A DNA stretch of 64,000 nucleotides from an uncultured Acidovorax sp. (GTDB lineage: Bacteria; Pseudomonadota; Gammaproteobacteria; Burkholderiales; Burkholderiaceae_C), in assembly GCA_913774625.1 (NCBI GenBank), contig CAJYHL010000061.1:35106-99105 (forward strand), given 5' to 3'. The position numbers and the translations under genes are program-made. Under the pieces are notes generated by a model that searched no databases, was not told the DNA's origin, and was given only the letters and a program-made list of their open reading frames with translations. Positions 34,289 through 42,159 of the stretch are shown here, piece after piece (position 1 is the first letter of the stretch; each line of letters starts with the position of its first letter).

Positions 34289-35215
34289 TCAGACGCCAGG
34301 TCGGTGCTGCATCACCAGCGCATGGAGCGCCTGCGCCGCGGGCGAAAGGCCCCGGTCGCGGCGGCGCACGAGGTAGATCTGCCGCGTGAGGCCCGGCAGT
34401 TCCAGCGGCCGCGTGACCAGGCCCGGCTGATCGAAATGGAAGAGGGCGAGGGTGGGCACCACGCTGATGCCCAGCCCTGCGCGCACCATGCCCATCACGG
34501 TGGCCAGTTGCTCGACTTCCATCAGCGTGCGCATGGGTTGCGGATGGAAGGCGGCTTCCAGGTACTGCCGCACGCTGCTGTGGCGCGCCAGATGCACGAA
34601 GGGCCAGGCCGCGAGATCGGCCGGCGTGAGCGCGGCGCCCCGGCGGCGCGGGCGTCCGGGCCGCGGTTGCACCCCCTGGTGCGCCAGGGGGTGGTCGGCG
34701 CGGCAGACCAGATGGAAGCCGTCGGTGCAGAAGGGCTCGGCGCGCAGCTCCGGCGTGTCGGCGCGGATGGCGGCCAGGGCGAAGTCGGCCGCGCCGGAGG
34801 CCACGCGCTCGATGCAGGGCTCTGACAGCACGTCGGCGATGTCCAGCTCGATGCCGGGGTGCATGACGCTGTAGCGGGCCAGCACGCCGGGCAGCCAGCC
34901 CGCCGCGAGCGAGGGCAGCAGGGCGATCGCCACCCGCCCGCGCTGCAGCGTCACAGCGTCGCGCACGCCGGCCAGGGCGGCGTCCACCTCGGTGCGGATG
35001 CGGCGCGCCGCGGCGAGGAAGTTCTCGCCCTCGGGCGTCAGCGCCACATGCCGGGTGCTGCGGTCGCAGAGGCGCAGGCCCAGCGCGTCTTCGAGCGAGC
35101 GCACGAGCGCGCTGAACGCGGGCTGCGACAGATGGCACTGCGCGGCCGCACGGGTGAAGTTGCGCTGGGAGGCCAGCGCCAGGAAGGCGTCGATCTGGCG
35201 GGTGGAAAGATGCAT
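34289..35215 (-). CDS. LysR-family transcriptional regulator
   Basis: A 308-residue LysR regulator: winged helix-turn-helix in residues 1-60 (RQIDAFLALASQRNFTRAAA, SQPAFSALVRSLEDALGLRL) and an effector-binding domain (about 90-300). It is divergent from the AtuA-AtuA_C-Bug genes with a 176-base gap, the standard arrangement for LysR control of a neighbouring catabolic unit. The gap holds an AT-rich stretch with the palindrome ATGAATTCAT (35287-35296), a possible LysR-binding region. The effector is unknown. Confidence 0.92.
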   Translation of the reverse strand: MHLSTRQIDAFLALASQRNFTRAAAQCHLSQPAFSALVRSLEDALGLRLCDRSTRHVALTPEGENFLAAARRIRTEVDAALAGVRDAVTLQRGRVAIALLPSLAAGWLPGVLARYSVMHPGIELDIADVLSEPCIERVASGAADFALAAIRADTPELRAEPFCTDGFHLVCRADHPLAHQGVQPRPGRPRRRGAALTPADLAAWPFVHLARHSSVRQYLEAAFHPQPMRTLMEVEQLATVMGMVRAGLGISVVPTLALFHFDQPGLVTRPLELPGLTRQIYLVRRRDRGLSPAAQALHALVMQHRPGV

Positions 35216-35391
35216 GGGGCCGGTCCGTCATGGCGCGCTTTGCGGCCTGAAAGGCCGGTCAGGTACGCACATTGATCTGCATTGCAAATGAATTCATACC
35301 GATTATCGATTTCCCCAAAGAGCCGCCGCTGCCTACAGTGCTGTCGGACGCGGGCATGCGCCCGTTTACACCCCTTCACGACGGAACGCCC
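35216..35391 (+). promoter_or_regulatory. Divergent promoter region, LysR gene and AtuA cluster
   Basis: The gap between the two divergent genes is AT-rich at 35270-35315, against the genome trend, with ATTGCAAATGAATTCATACC at its centre. LysR proteins normally bind such a site (T-N11-A type) to control both directions. Confidence 0.5.
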
Positions 35392-36768
35392 ATGGCAGAA
35401 CCTTCCCCCTTGCTGATCGGCTGCGCAGCCGGCTTTTCGGGCGACCGCACCGATGCCGCTGCGCCGGTGGTGCAGGCCCTCATCGACAGCGGCGAGCCTG
35501 CGGTGCTGATCTTCGAGACCCTGGCCGAACGCACGCTGGCGCTGGCGCAACTGGCCCGCCGCACCGACCCGGACGGCGGCTACGAGCCGCTGCTGGACGA
35601 GCTGCTGCGCCCGGTGCTGGCGCAGTGCCTGACGCACGGCGTTCGCATCGTCAGCAACTTCGGCGCGGCCAACCCGCTCGGCGCGGCGCGGTACATCCGC
35701 GAGCTGGCGCGGGAGCTCTCTACGCGGGAGCCGCGCATCGCCGTGGTCCAGGGCGACGATCTGAGCGGCCCGGCGCACCGCGATCTGCTGCGCGAGGCCC
35801 TGGGCGAGAGCCTGCCGGCCGAGCCCATCGTGAGCGCGAATGCCTATATCGGCGCGCAGTCCATCTCCGATGCGCTGCGGGCCGGCGCCGACGTAGTGGT
35901 CTGCGGCCGGGTGGCCGACCCTTCGCTGGCGCTGGGGCCGGCGCTGGCGCACTTCGGCTGGGCCGCCGACGACTGGGACCGCCTGGCCCGGGCCACCATG
36001 GCCGGCCATCTGCTGGAATGCGGAGCGCAGGTCACGGGCGGCTATTTCGCCGACCCCGGCTACAAGGACGTGCCGGACCTGTCGCGCCTGGGCTACCCCA
36101 TCGCGCGCATCGATGCCGACGGCCATTGCACCCTCTTCAAGCCGGCCGGCACGGGCGGCTGCATCGATGAGCGCACGGTCAAGGAGCAACTGCTCTACGA
36201 ACTGCACGACCCCGCCGCCTACCTCACGCCCGACGTGGTGGCCGACATCACGCAGGCCCGCGTGGCGCAGGCCGGGCCGGACGTGGTGAGCCTGCGCGGC
36301 GTGCGCGGCCATGCGCGGCCGGAGCGCCTGAAGGTCAACGTCTGCTTCGAGGCCGGCTGGTTCGCCGAGGGCGAGATTTCCTATGCCGGCCCCCGTGCCG
36401 CAGCCCGTGCCCAGCTGGCAGGCGAGGTGCTGCGAAGCCGGCTGGACGGCGTGGCGCCGCTGCGCATCGACCTGATCGGCGTGCACAGCGTGTTCGCAGG
36501 GGATGCCGCCCCCTTGCCCGAGGGCGGGGACGATGAGGCCCGCGACGTGCGCCTGCGGGTGGCCTGGCAGCACCGCGACCATGCCACGGCCCGGCGCCTG
36601 GTGCGCGAGGTGACGGCGCTCTACTGCTGCGGCCCGGCGGGCGGCGGCGGCGTGCGCACCGCCATGCGTCCGCGCCTGGGCACGGTCTCCTGCCTGGTGC
36701 CGCGCGACGCGGTGCCCACCACCTTTCAGATGCTCGATGCCATCGATGCCCGGAGTTCCGCCGCATGA
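35392..36768 (+). CDS. AtuA-family protein (acyclic terpene utilisation-like, DUF1446)
   Basis: A 458-residue protein of the AtuA/DUF1446 family, named from acyclic terpene (citronellol/geraniol) catabolism in Pseudomonas, where its biochemical role is still unclear. Typical blocks are IGCAAGFSGDRTDAAAPVV, NFGAANPLGAARYIREL, VVCGRVADPSLALGPALAHF and ECGAQVTGGYFADPGYKDV. It overlaps by 4 bases (ATGA) the next gene, which encodes the AtuA C-terminal-type domain; in many bacteria the two are fused or paired. The LysR gene upstream and a Bug-type binding protein downstream suggest uptake and use of an organic acid. It need not be terpene-related. Confidence 0.85.
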   Translation: MAEPSPLLIGCAAGFSGDRTDAAAPVVQALIDSGEPAVLIFETLAERTLALAQLARRTDPDGGYEPLLDELLRPVLAQCLTHGVRIVSNFGAANPLGAARYIRELARELSTREPRIAVVQGDDLSGPAHRDLLREALGESLPAEPIVSANAYIGAQSISDALRAGADVVVCGRVADPSLALGPALAHFGWAADDWDRLARATMAGHLLECGAQVTGGYFADPGYKDVPDLSRLGYPIARIDADGHCTLFKPAGTGGCIDERTVKEQLLYELHDPAAYLTPDVVADITQARVAQAGPDVVSLRGVRGHARPERLKVNVCFEAGWFAEGEISYAGPRAAARAQLAGEVLRSRLDGVAPLRIDLIGVHSVFAGDAAPLPEGGDDEARDVRLRVAWQHRDHATARRLVREVTALYCCGPAGGGGVRTAMRPRLGTVSCLVPRDAVPTTFQMLDAIDARSSAA

Positions 36769-37208
36769 CCGCACCCGACCCGCTTTCCCTGCCGCCCTCC
36801 CTCGCGGCCGATGTCCCTGCCGCCGCTGCCGGCACCGCGCCCGCGCAGGAACCGATGCAGGTGCCGCTCTACCGCCTGGCGCACAGCCGCACGGGCGACA
36901 AGGGCAACCGCTCCAACATCAGCGTGATCGCCTGGCATCCGTCGCTCTGGGACATCCTGGTGGATCAGGTCACCGAGGCCGCTGTCGCCGCGCGTTTCGC
37001 GCCGCGCCGGCCCAGCCGCGTGACGCGCCATCTGCTGCCGCAGCTGCAGGCGATGAACTTCGTCATCGACGACGTGCTGGACGGCGGCGTGAACGATGCG
37101 CTCAACCTCGACAGCCACGGCAAGACGCTGTCGTACCTGCTGCTGGAGATGCCGGTGGCGGTGCCCGCCGCCCTGGCGGCGCACCTGGCCGGCCCGCTGC
37201 GGCCCTGA
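36765..37208 (+). CDS. AtuA C-terminal (ferredoxin-fold-like) domain protein
   Basis: A 147-residue protein. After a disordered Ala/Pro N-terminus (about 1-30) comes the conserved domain: VPLYRLAHSRTGDKGNRSNI (32-51) and VLDGGVNDALNLDSHGKTLS, as found at the C-terminus of long AtuA proteins. It starts inside the stop of the AtuA gene (ATGA), so the pair is probably made in equal amounts and forms one complex. Its separate function is unknown. Confidence 0.82.
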   Translation: MTAPDPLSLPPSLAADVPAAAAGTAPAQEPMQVPLYRLAHSRTGDKGNRSNISVIAWHPSLWDILVDQVTEAAVAARFAPRRPSRVTRHLLPQLQAMNFVIDDVLDGGVNDALNLDSHGKTLSYLLLEMPVAVPAALAAHLAGPLRP

Positions 37209-37280
37209 CCCCGGCGGCGCGCCCGCCTTCCTTCCTTCCTTTTCCTTTCGATTCCTCCATAACTACCAGGAGACAAAGAC

Positions 37281-38276
37281 ATGAAACCATCGACCCCCTT
37301 AGCTCGCGGCCGCCGAAGCCTGCTGCTGGCGGGCACCGCCGCGCTGGCCCTGCTGGGCCCGTGCGGTGCGGCCTTCGCCCAGGCCTACCCGGCCAAGCCC
37401 ATCACCTTCGTCGTCCCGTTCGCGGCCGGCAGCGCAACGGACCAGCTGGCGCGCGCCGTGGGCCAGTCGGTCACCAGCGACACGAAGCAGCCGGTGGTGG
37501 TGGACAACCGCGGCGGCGCCAGCGGCATGATCGCCGCGCAGTTCGTGGCCAAGGCCCCGGCCGACGGCTACACCGTGCTCATCACCACCAACACCACGCA
37601 TGCGGCCAACGAGCACCTCTACAAGAAGCTGCCCTACGACCCCGTCAAGGACTTCGCGCCGGTCACGGGCCTGGGCAAGGGCGGGCAGGTGATGGTGGTG
37701 AACGCCAGCGCGCCTTACAAGAGCGTGGGCGAGCTGCTGGCGGCGGCGCGCAAGTCGCCGGGCAAGCTGAGCTTCGGCAGCGGCAGCTCGTCGAGCCGCA
37801 TGGCGGGCGAGCTGCTCAAGCAACTGGCGGGCGTGGACATCCTGCACGTGCCCTACAAGAGCAACCCGCTCGCCATCACCGACCTGCTGGGCGGCCAGAT
37901 CGACATGATGATCACCGATACCTCCACCGGCGTGCCGCAGATCAAGTCGGGCAAGCTGCGGGCGCTGGGCTATTCCACGCAGAAGCGCAGCACGCAGCTG
38001 CCCGACGTGCCCACCATCGACGAAGCGGGCGTGAAGGGCTACGACATGGGCTACTGGTTCGCGGCCTATGTGCCCGCCGGCACGCCCGCGCCGGTGGTGG
38101 CCCGGCTCAACGAATTGCTGGTCCACGCGACCCGGAGCGCCGCCGCCAAGTCGTTCTACGACATCGCCGGCTCCGAGCCCTGGACCACCACGCCGCAGGA
38201 GCTGTCGCAGTTCCAGGCGGCGGAGACCCAGAAGTGGGGCCGCGTCATCAAGGCCGCCGGGATCGAGCCCGAGTAA
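37281..38276 (+). CDS. Bug-type (TctC) tripartite tricarboxylate binding protein
   Basis: A 331-residue periplasmic binding protein of the Bug/TctC family, greatly expanded in Comamonadaceae and Burkholderiales. The signal peptide ends AAFAQ|AYPAKP and includes RGRRSLLLAG, a possible twin-arginine motif. The mature part begins YPAKPITFVVPFAAGSATDQ and has the ligand-loop block GGASGMIAAQFVAKAPADGY. AGGAGA precedes the ATG. No TctA/TctB membrane genes are present, which is common for orphan Bug genes. It probably binds an organic acid used by the AtuA pair, and is followed by a terminator. Confidence 0.93.
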   Translation: MKPSTPLARGRRSLLLAGTAALALLGPCGAAFAQAYPAKPITFVVPFAAGSATDQLARAVGQSVTSDTKQPVVVDNRGGASGMIAAQFVAKAPADGYTVLITTNTTHAANEHLYKKLPYDPVKDFAPVTGLGKGGQVMVVNASAPYKSVGELLAAARKSPGKLSFGSGSSSSRMAGELLKQLAGVDILHVPYKSNPLAITDLLGGQIDMMITDTSTGVPQIKSGKLRALGYSTQKRSTQLPDVPTIDEAGVKGYDMGYWFAAYVPAGTPAPVVARLNELLVHATRSAAAKSFYDIAGSEPWTTTPQELSQFQAAETQKWGRVIKAAGIEPE

Positions 38277-38288
38277 GCCAGTCCCTCC

Positions 38289-38314
38289 AAGGCAGCCTGC
38301 GGGCTGCCTTTTTT
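38289..38314 (+). terminator. Intrinsic terminator after the Bug gene
   Basis: AAGGCAGCC (38289-38297) pairs with GGCTGCCTT (38302-38310), a 9-bp stem with a small loop followed by T residues, 12 bases after the stop codon. Confidence 0.92.
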
Positions 38315-38410
38315 CATGGCCGCTCCTCGCTGCCGCATCGCCCGCCATGGCGCTTTCTGGGGTCGTCGATTCGCGCCCGAGGGCTGTGGCCCGGGGGGCT
38401 GGGCCGGCTT

Positions 38411-40714
38411 CTAGTGCTCCTCGGGCGGGGTAGGGCCGGCCGTCTCCGCCTCGCCGTCCGAGGACGGCACGGGCTCCGCGGGCGCATCCGGTCCGCGGGA
38501 GAGGTAGAAACGGTTGCGGCCGGCGCGCTTGGCGGCATACATGGCGGCGTCGGCGGCGCGTGCCAGGGCTTCGAAGTCCTTGCCGTCCTGCGGGTAGAGC
38601 GCGATGCCTCCGCTCAGGCCGATCCTGCGGCGCTCGCCCGGCAGGTCCATGGGCTCCGTCAGCGAATCGATCAATTTGCGCGCGACGACGCAGGCCTGTT
38701 CCCAATGGTCCAGCGCGGGCAGCAGCACGACGAACTCGTCGCCGCCCTGGCGGCAGACGGTGTCGGACTGCCGCACGGCCCCCGTGAAGCGCTTGGCGAC
38801 CTGCTTGAGCAGCAGATCGCCCGCGTCGTGGCCCAGCGTGTCGTTCACCTGCTTGAAGCCATCCAGATCGATATAGATCAGCGCGACGGAATGCCTGTTG
38901 CGCTTGGCACGGGCGATGGCCTGCTGCGCCCGGTCCTGCAGCAGCAGGCGATTGGGCAGGTCGGTCAGGGCGTCGTACTGCGCCAGATGCGCCATGCGGC
39001 GCGACAGCGCCATGGCCTCGGTCACGTCGCGCAGCACCATCACCGCGCCGGTGACCCGGCCTTCGAGGTCCGTGATGGGGCTGGCCGACTGCTCGACCTC
39101 GATCTCCTGCCCGTCGCGCCTGCGCAGCACCACGCCGCGCTGCACCAGCTGCGGCTTGCCTTCGACCAGGGCACGCTGCACGGGGCTGGGGTCTTCCGGG
39201 TGGCCCGAGGGCATCTGCAGCGGTGCCAGGTGGTTCACGTGCTGGCCCGATGCGTCGAACGCCTGCCAGCCGGTCAGCACCTCGGCCACCGGGTTGAGAT
39301 AGGTGACGTGGCCTTCGGCATCGGTGCAGATGACCGCGTCGCCGATGGCCTGCAGCGTGAGGCGCACCAGCTCCTTTTCTTCGAAGAGCATGTCTTCCAT
39401 GCGCTTGCGCTCGGTCAGGTCGTCGATCTGGACGAAGAAGCCCTGCACCGTGTCGTCCTGCAGGTCGGGGATGTACGAGACGACGCCGTAGCGCGTCTCG
39501 CCGGACGGCATCCGCAGGATGCGTTCGAACACCTGCCGATGGCCCTGCAGCGCCTGCTTGACGTAGGGCTCGACCTGGGCGAAGAGCCGCGGGCCGGCCA
39601 CGTCGTCCATGCGGCGCGCGCGCAGCTGCTCGGCGCTCAGGCCGGACCAGGAGAGATAGGCCTGGTTGGCGTAGCGGTTGTGCAGGCTCTTGTCCCAGTA
39701 GGCGACCATGGACGGCAGGTTGTGCAGGATGGTGCTCAGGTCGTGCTCGGCCTGCCTGAGCTGCCCGCCTATGGCCTGGCGCCGGCGCAGTTCGCGCACG
39801 AAGAGCCACGCCAGCCCCAGGCTGGCCAGCACCAGCAGGGCGGCGAACCCTCCCCAGACCATGGCGCTGCGCCGCCATTGGGCGAGGATGGTGTCCACCG
39901 GCTGGGCCATGCCCACCACCAGCGGATAGCCCTGCACGCGGCGGAAGACGTGCATGCGATCTATGCCGTCTTCCAGGTCGATGCCGGTATAGGTGCCGTG
40001 GTCCGAGGCGGCCGCACGGCGCAACTGGGCGTAGCTCATGTTGAAGCTGCCCACTGCGGCGTCGTTGCTGGGCGCATTGGCTAGCACCATGCCGTCTTCT
40101 CGCCAGAGGTTCGCGCGGCTGGCCGGACCCAGGTTCACCGAGGCGAACAGCTCGTCGAAATACTGCACCCGGATGGAGCCCACCACCACGCCGGCGAAAC
40201 TGCCGTCATCGTGGAAATAGGCACGGCTGAGCGGCAGCATCAAGGCGCCGTTGGCCAGCCGGCTGTGGAGCGGCGCACCGATGAACAGCCCCTGGATCGC
40301 CCCCTGGCGGTGGACCTGGAAATAGTCGCGGTCCGCCAGGTTGACCTTGCGGGGCACTTCGGAGGCCGAATCCAGCACGATGTTGCCCGCCTCGTCCAGC
40401 ACCAGGGTGGAGCCCATGCCCGCCATGCGCAGCGAGCGGTCGAACAGCAGGGCCCGGCGCGTCGAGCGGGGCAGGGCCCGGATGTCCGGGCGCTTCATGC
40501 CGTCCACGATGCCCTCCAGCGACTGGTTGTAGCCGTCGATGGTCCGGCTGATGTTCTGCTCGATGGTGTGGACCAGGTTGGCGTTGGTCTGGCGGGCATG
40601 ATCCCACTGCTCGTCGCGCAGCGTGAGCAGCGCACGCGCGAAGAGCGCCGCGATGGCCAGGGACAGGACCAGGGCCAGGAGGACGTAGCGGCGGGGCGAG
40701 AGTTGGCGTATCAC
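38411..40714 (-). CDS. Membrane-bound diguanylate cyclase with Cache and PAS domains
   Basis: A protein of about 767 residues: membrane helix 1 (about 10-30), a periplasmic double-Cache-like sensor (about 35-290, with DRDYFQVHRQGAIQGLFIG), helix 2 (about 298-320), two PAS domains (about 335-580) and a GGDEF domain. The catalytic motif is intact (RQGGDEF) and is preceded by RQSD, the inhibitory RxxD I-site at normal spacing; there is no EAL domain. It should make cyclic di-GMP in response to an extracellular signal, with product inhibition. GTG at 40714 is taken as the start since it places helix 1 close to the N-terminus; upstream in-frame sequence lacks coding character. The C-terminal tail is acidic. 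Confidence 0.88.
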   Translation of the reverse strand: MIRQLSPRRYVLLALVLSLAIAALFARALLTLRDEQWDHARQTNANLVHTIEQNISRTIDGYNQSLEGIVDGMKRPDIRALPRSTRRALLFDRSLRMAGMGSTLVLDEAGNIVLDSASEVPRKVNLADRDYFQVHRQGAIQGLFIGAPLHSRLANGALMLPLSRAYFHDDGSFAGVVVGSIRVQYFDELFASVNLGPASRANLWREDGMVLANAPSNDAAVGSFNMSYAQLRRAAASDHGTYTGIDLEDGIDRMHVFRRVQGYPLVVGMAQPVDTILAQWRRSAMVWGGFAALLVLASLGLAWLFVRELRRRQAIGGQLRQAEHDLSTILHNLPSMVAYWDKSLHNRYANQAYLSWSGLSAEQLRARRMDDVAGPRLFAQVEPYVKQALQGHRQVFERILRMPSGETRYGVVSYIPDLQDDTVQGFFVQIDDLTERKRMEDMLFEEKELVRLTLQAIGDAVICTDAEGHVTYLNPVAEVLTGWQAFDASGQHVNHLAPLQMPSGHPEDPSPVQRALVEGKPQLVQRGVVLRRRDGQEIEVEQSASPITDLEGRVTGAVMVLRDVTEAMALSRRMAHLAQYDALTDLPNRLLLQDRAQQAIARAKRNRHSVALIYIDLDGFKQVNDTLGHDAGDLLLKQVAKRFTGAVRQSDTVCRQGGDEFVVLLPALDHWEQACVVARKLIDSLTEPMDLPGERRRIGLSGGIALYPQDGKDFEALARAADAAMYAAKRAGRNRFYLSRGPDAPAEPVPSSDGEAETAGPTPPEEH

Positions 40715-40854
40715 AAGGGATCGGCGGATGCGGCGCCGGCAATGTCTGCTGCGGGCTGTAGGCGGGCCGGTGTGCGCAGGCCGGGTGCCTGGGGGCCGCC
40801 GCCTGCGGTGTCCTGCAGGGGAGGGGACGGCGCCGGACTCCCGGGGTGGATGGC

Positions 40855-41922
40855 TTACCGGCCGGAATACCCTCCGCCTGCGCGCTGGGGCGCGAACAGA
40901 TCCCAGGTGGCGATGAACAGGGCGGCGACGGCCGGGCCGATGACGAAGCCTGTCAGCCCGAACAGCGACATGCCGCCCAGCGTGGAGATCAGCACCACGT
41001 AGTCGGGCATCTTGGTGTCCTTGCCCACGAGCACGGGGCGCAGCATGTTGTCCACCAGGCCGATCACCAGCACGCAGAAGCCCGTCAGCACGCTGCCCTG
41101 CACGAAGGCTCCGGTGGCGAAGAAGTAGATGGCCACCGGGCCCCAGATCAGGCCCGCGCCCACGGCGGGCAGCAGCGAGAGGAAGGCCATCAGAACGCCC
41201 CACAGCACGGGACCCTGGATGCCGAGGATCCAGAAGATCAGCCCGCCGAGCGCGCCCTGCACGGCCGCCACGACGATATTGCCCTTGACCGTGGCGCGGA
41301 TGACGGTGGTGAACTTGCTGGTCAGCTGGCGCTTGTGGCCCTCGTCGAGCGGAATGGCGTCGCCGATGCGCTTGCCCAGAGCCGCGCCGTCGCGCAGCAG
41401 GAAAAAGAGCAGGTACATCATGATGCCGAAGCTCACCACGAACTGCAGCGTGTTCTGGCCCACGTCGAAGGCCCGCGTGGCGAGCGCCTGGCCGGCCTGC
41501 ACGCCCACCGAGGACACACGCTTTTGCAGCTCGGCCATGGAAGTCAGGTTGAAGCGTTCCAGCAAGGCGGTGGCCCAGCCGGGCAGGGCGTCCAGCACCT
41601 GCTGGGCGTAGGAGCCCAGGTTGATCTGGCCGGATTTCAGCTTTTCATAGACGAGGCCCGCTTCCTGCACCAGCGAGATGCTGAGCAGCGTCATCGGCAG
41701 GATCACCACCACCAGGCTCATCAGCAGCGTGAGCAGCGCTGCCGTGTTCGGCCGGCCGGGCATGCGGCGCAGCAGCCGGCGGTAGAGCGGCGTGAACAGG
41801 ATGGCCAGCACCATGCCCCAGAAGACCGCTCCGTAGAAAGGCCACAGGATGGCGAAGAAGGCGACCGTGACGGCTGCCAGCAGGAGCAGCAGCGTGCGGT
41901 TCTGGAGGGTGGAAGGGGTCAT
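40855..41922 (-). CDS. AI-2E family (PerM/TqsA-like) permease
   Basis: A 355-residue membrane protein with about eight helices and the family's cytoplasmic/periplasmic middle domain (about 120-200). The C-terminal blocks GALGGLIFWILGIQGPVLWG, LLPAVGAGLIWGPVAIYFF and GGMSLFGLTGFVIGPAVAALF are typical. Members export autoinducer-2 or exchange ions; the substrate cannot be inferred here. The ATG at 41922 is chosen because helix 1 (LLLLLAAVTVAFFAILWPFY) follows directly. It precedes the diguanylate cyclase on the same strand (140-base gap) and is divergent from sucA. Confidence 0.88.
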   Translation of the reverse strand: MTPSTLQNRTLLLLLAAVTVAFFAILWPFYGAVFWGMVLAILFTPLYRRLLRRMPGRPNTAALLTLLMSLVVVILPMTLLSISLVQEAGLVYEKLKSGQINLGSYAQQVLDALPGWATALLERFNLTSMAELQKRVSSVGVQAGQALATRAFDVGQNTLQFVVSFGIMMYLLFFLLRDGAALGKRIGDAIPLDEGHKRQLTSKFTTVIRATVKGNIVVAAVQGALGGLIFWILGIQGPVLWGVLMAFLSLLPAVGAGLIWGPVAIYFFATGAFVQGSVLTGFCVLVIGLVDNMLRPVLVGKDTKMPDYVVLISTLGGMSLFGLTGFVIGPAVAALFIATWDLFAPQRAGGGYSGR

Positions 41923-42127
41923 GGAGGCGGCGTCGATGAAACTCCGCCAAATGTAAGCGAGGCGGATGCCAAGCTTGCCACCCGTTGCGCATGGTTGACG
42001 AATCTCCCCAGGTCCTCCCAGGCGGTTCGGTGGCACAATACCCGCTGCTACCCCCGGCCCTTCCCAGCCACAGTCGCATCCGCCAATCGGTTCAGCCGTG
42101 TCGCGGAAGGTTTACCAACCAGCTAAA

Positions 42128-42144
42128 GCTTTCCAGAGGAAAGC
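42128..42144 (+). promoter_or_regulatory. Hairpin next to the sucA ribosome site
   Basis: GCTTTCC-AGA-GGAAAGC forms a perfect 7-bp hairpin directly before the ribosome site AGAGGT (42145-42150), 9 bases from the sucA ATG. It may modulate translation initiation or protect the 5' end. Confidence 0.45.
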
Positions 42145-42159
42145 AGAGGTCAGCGGAAC

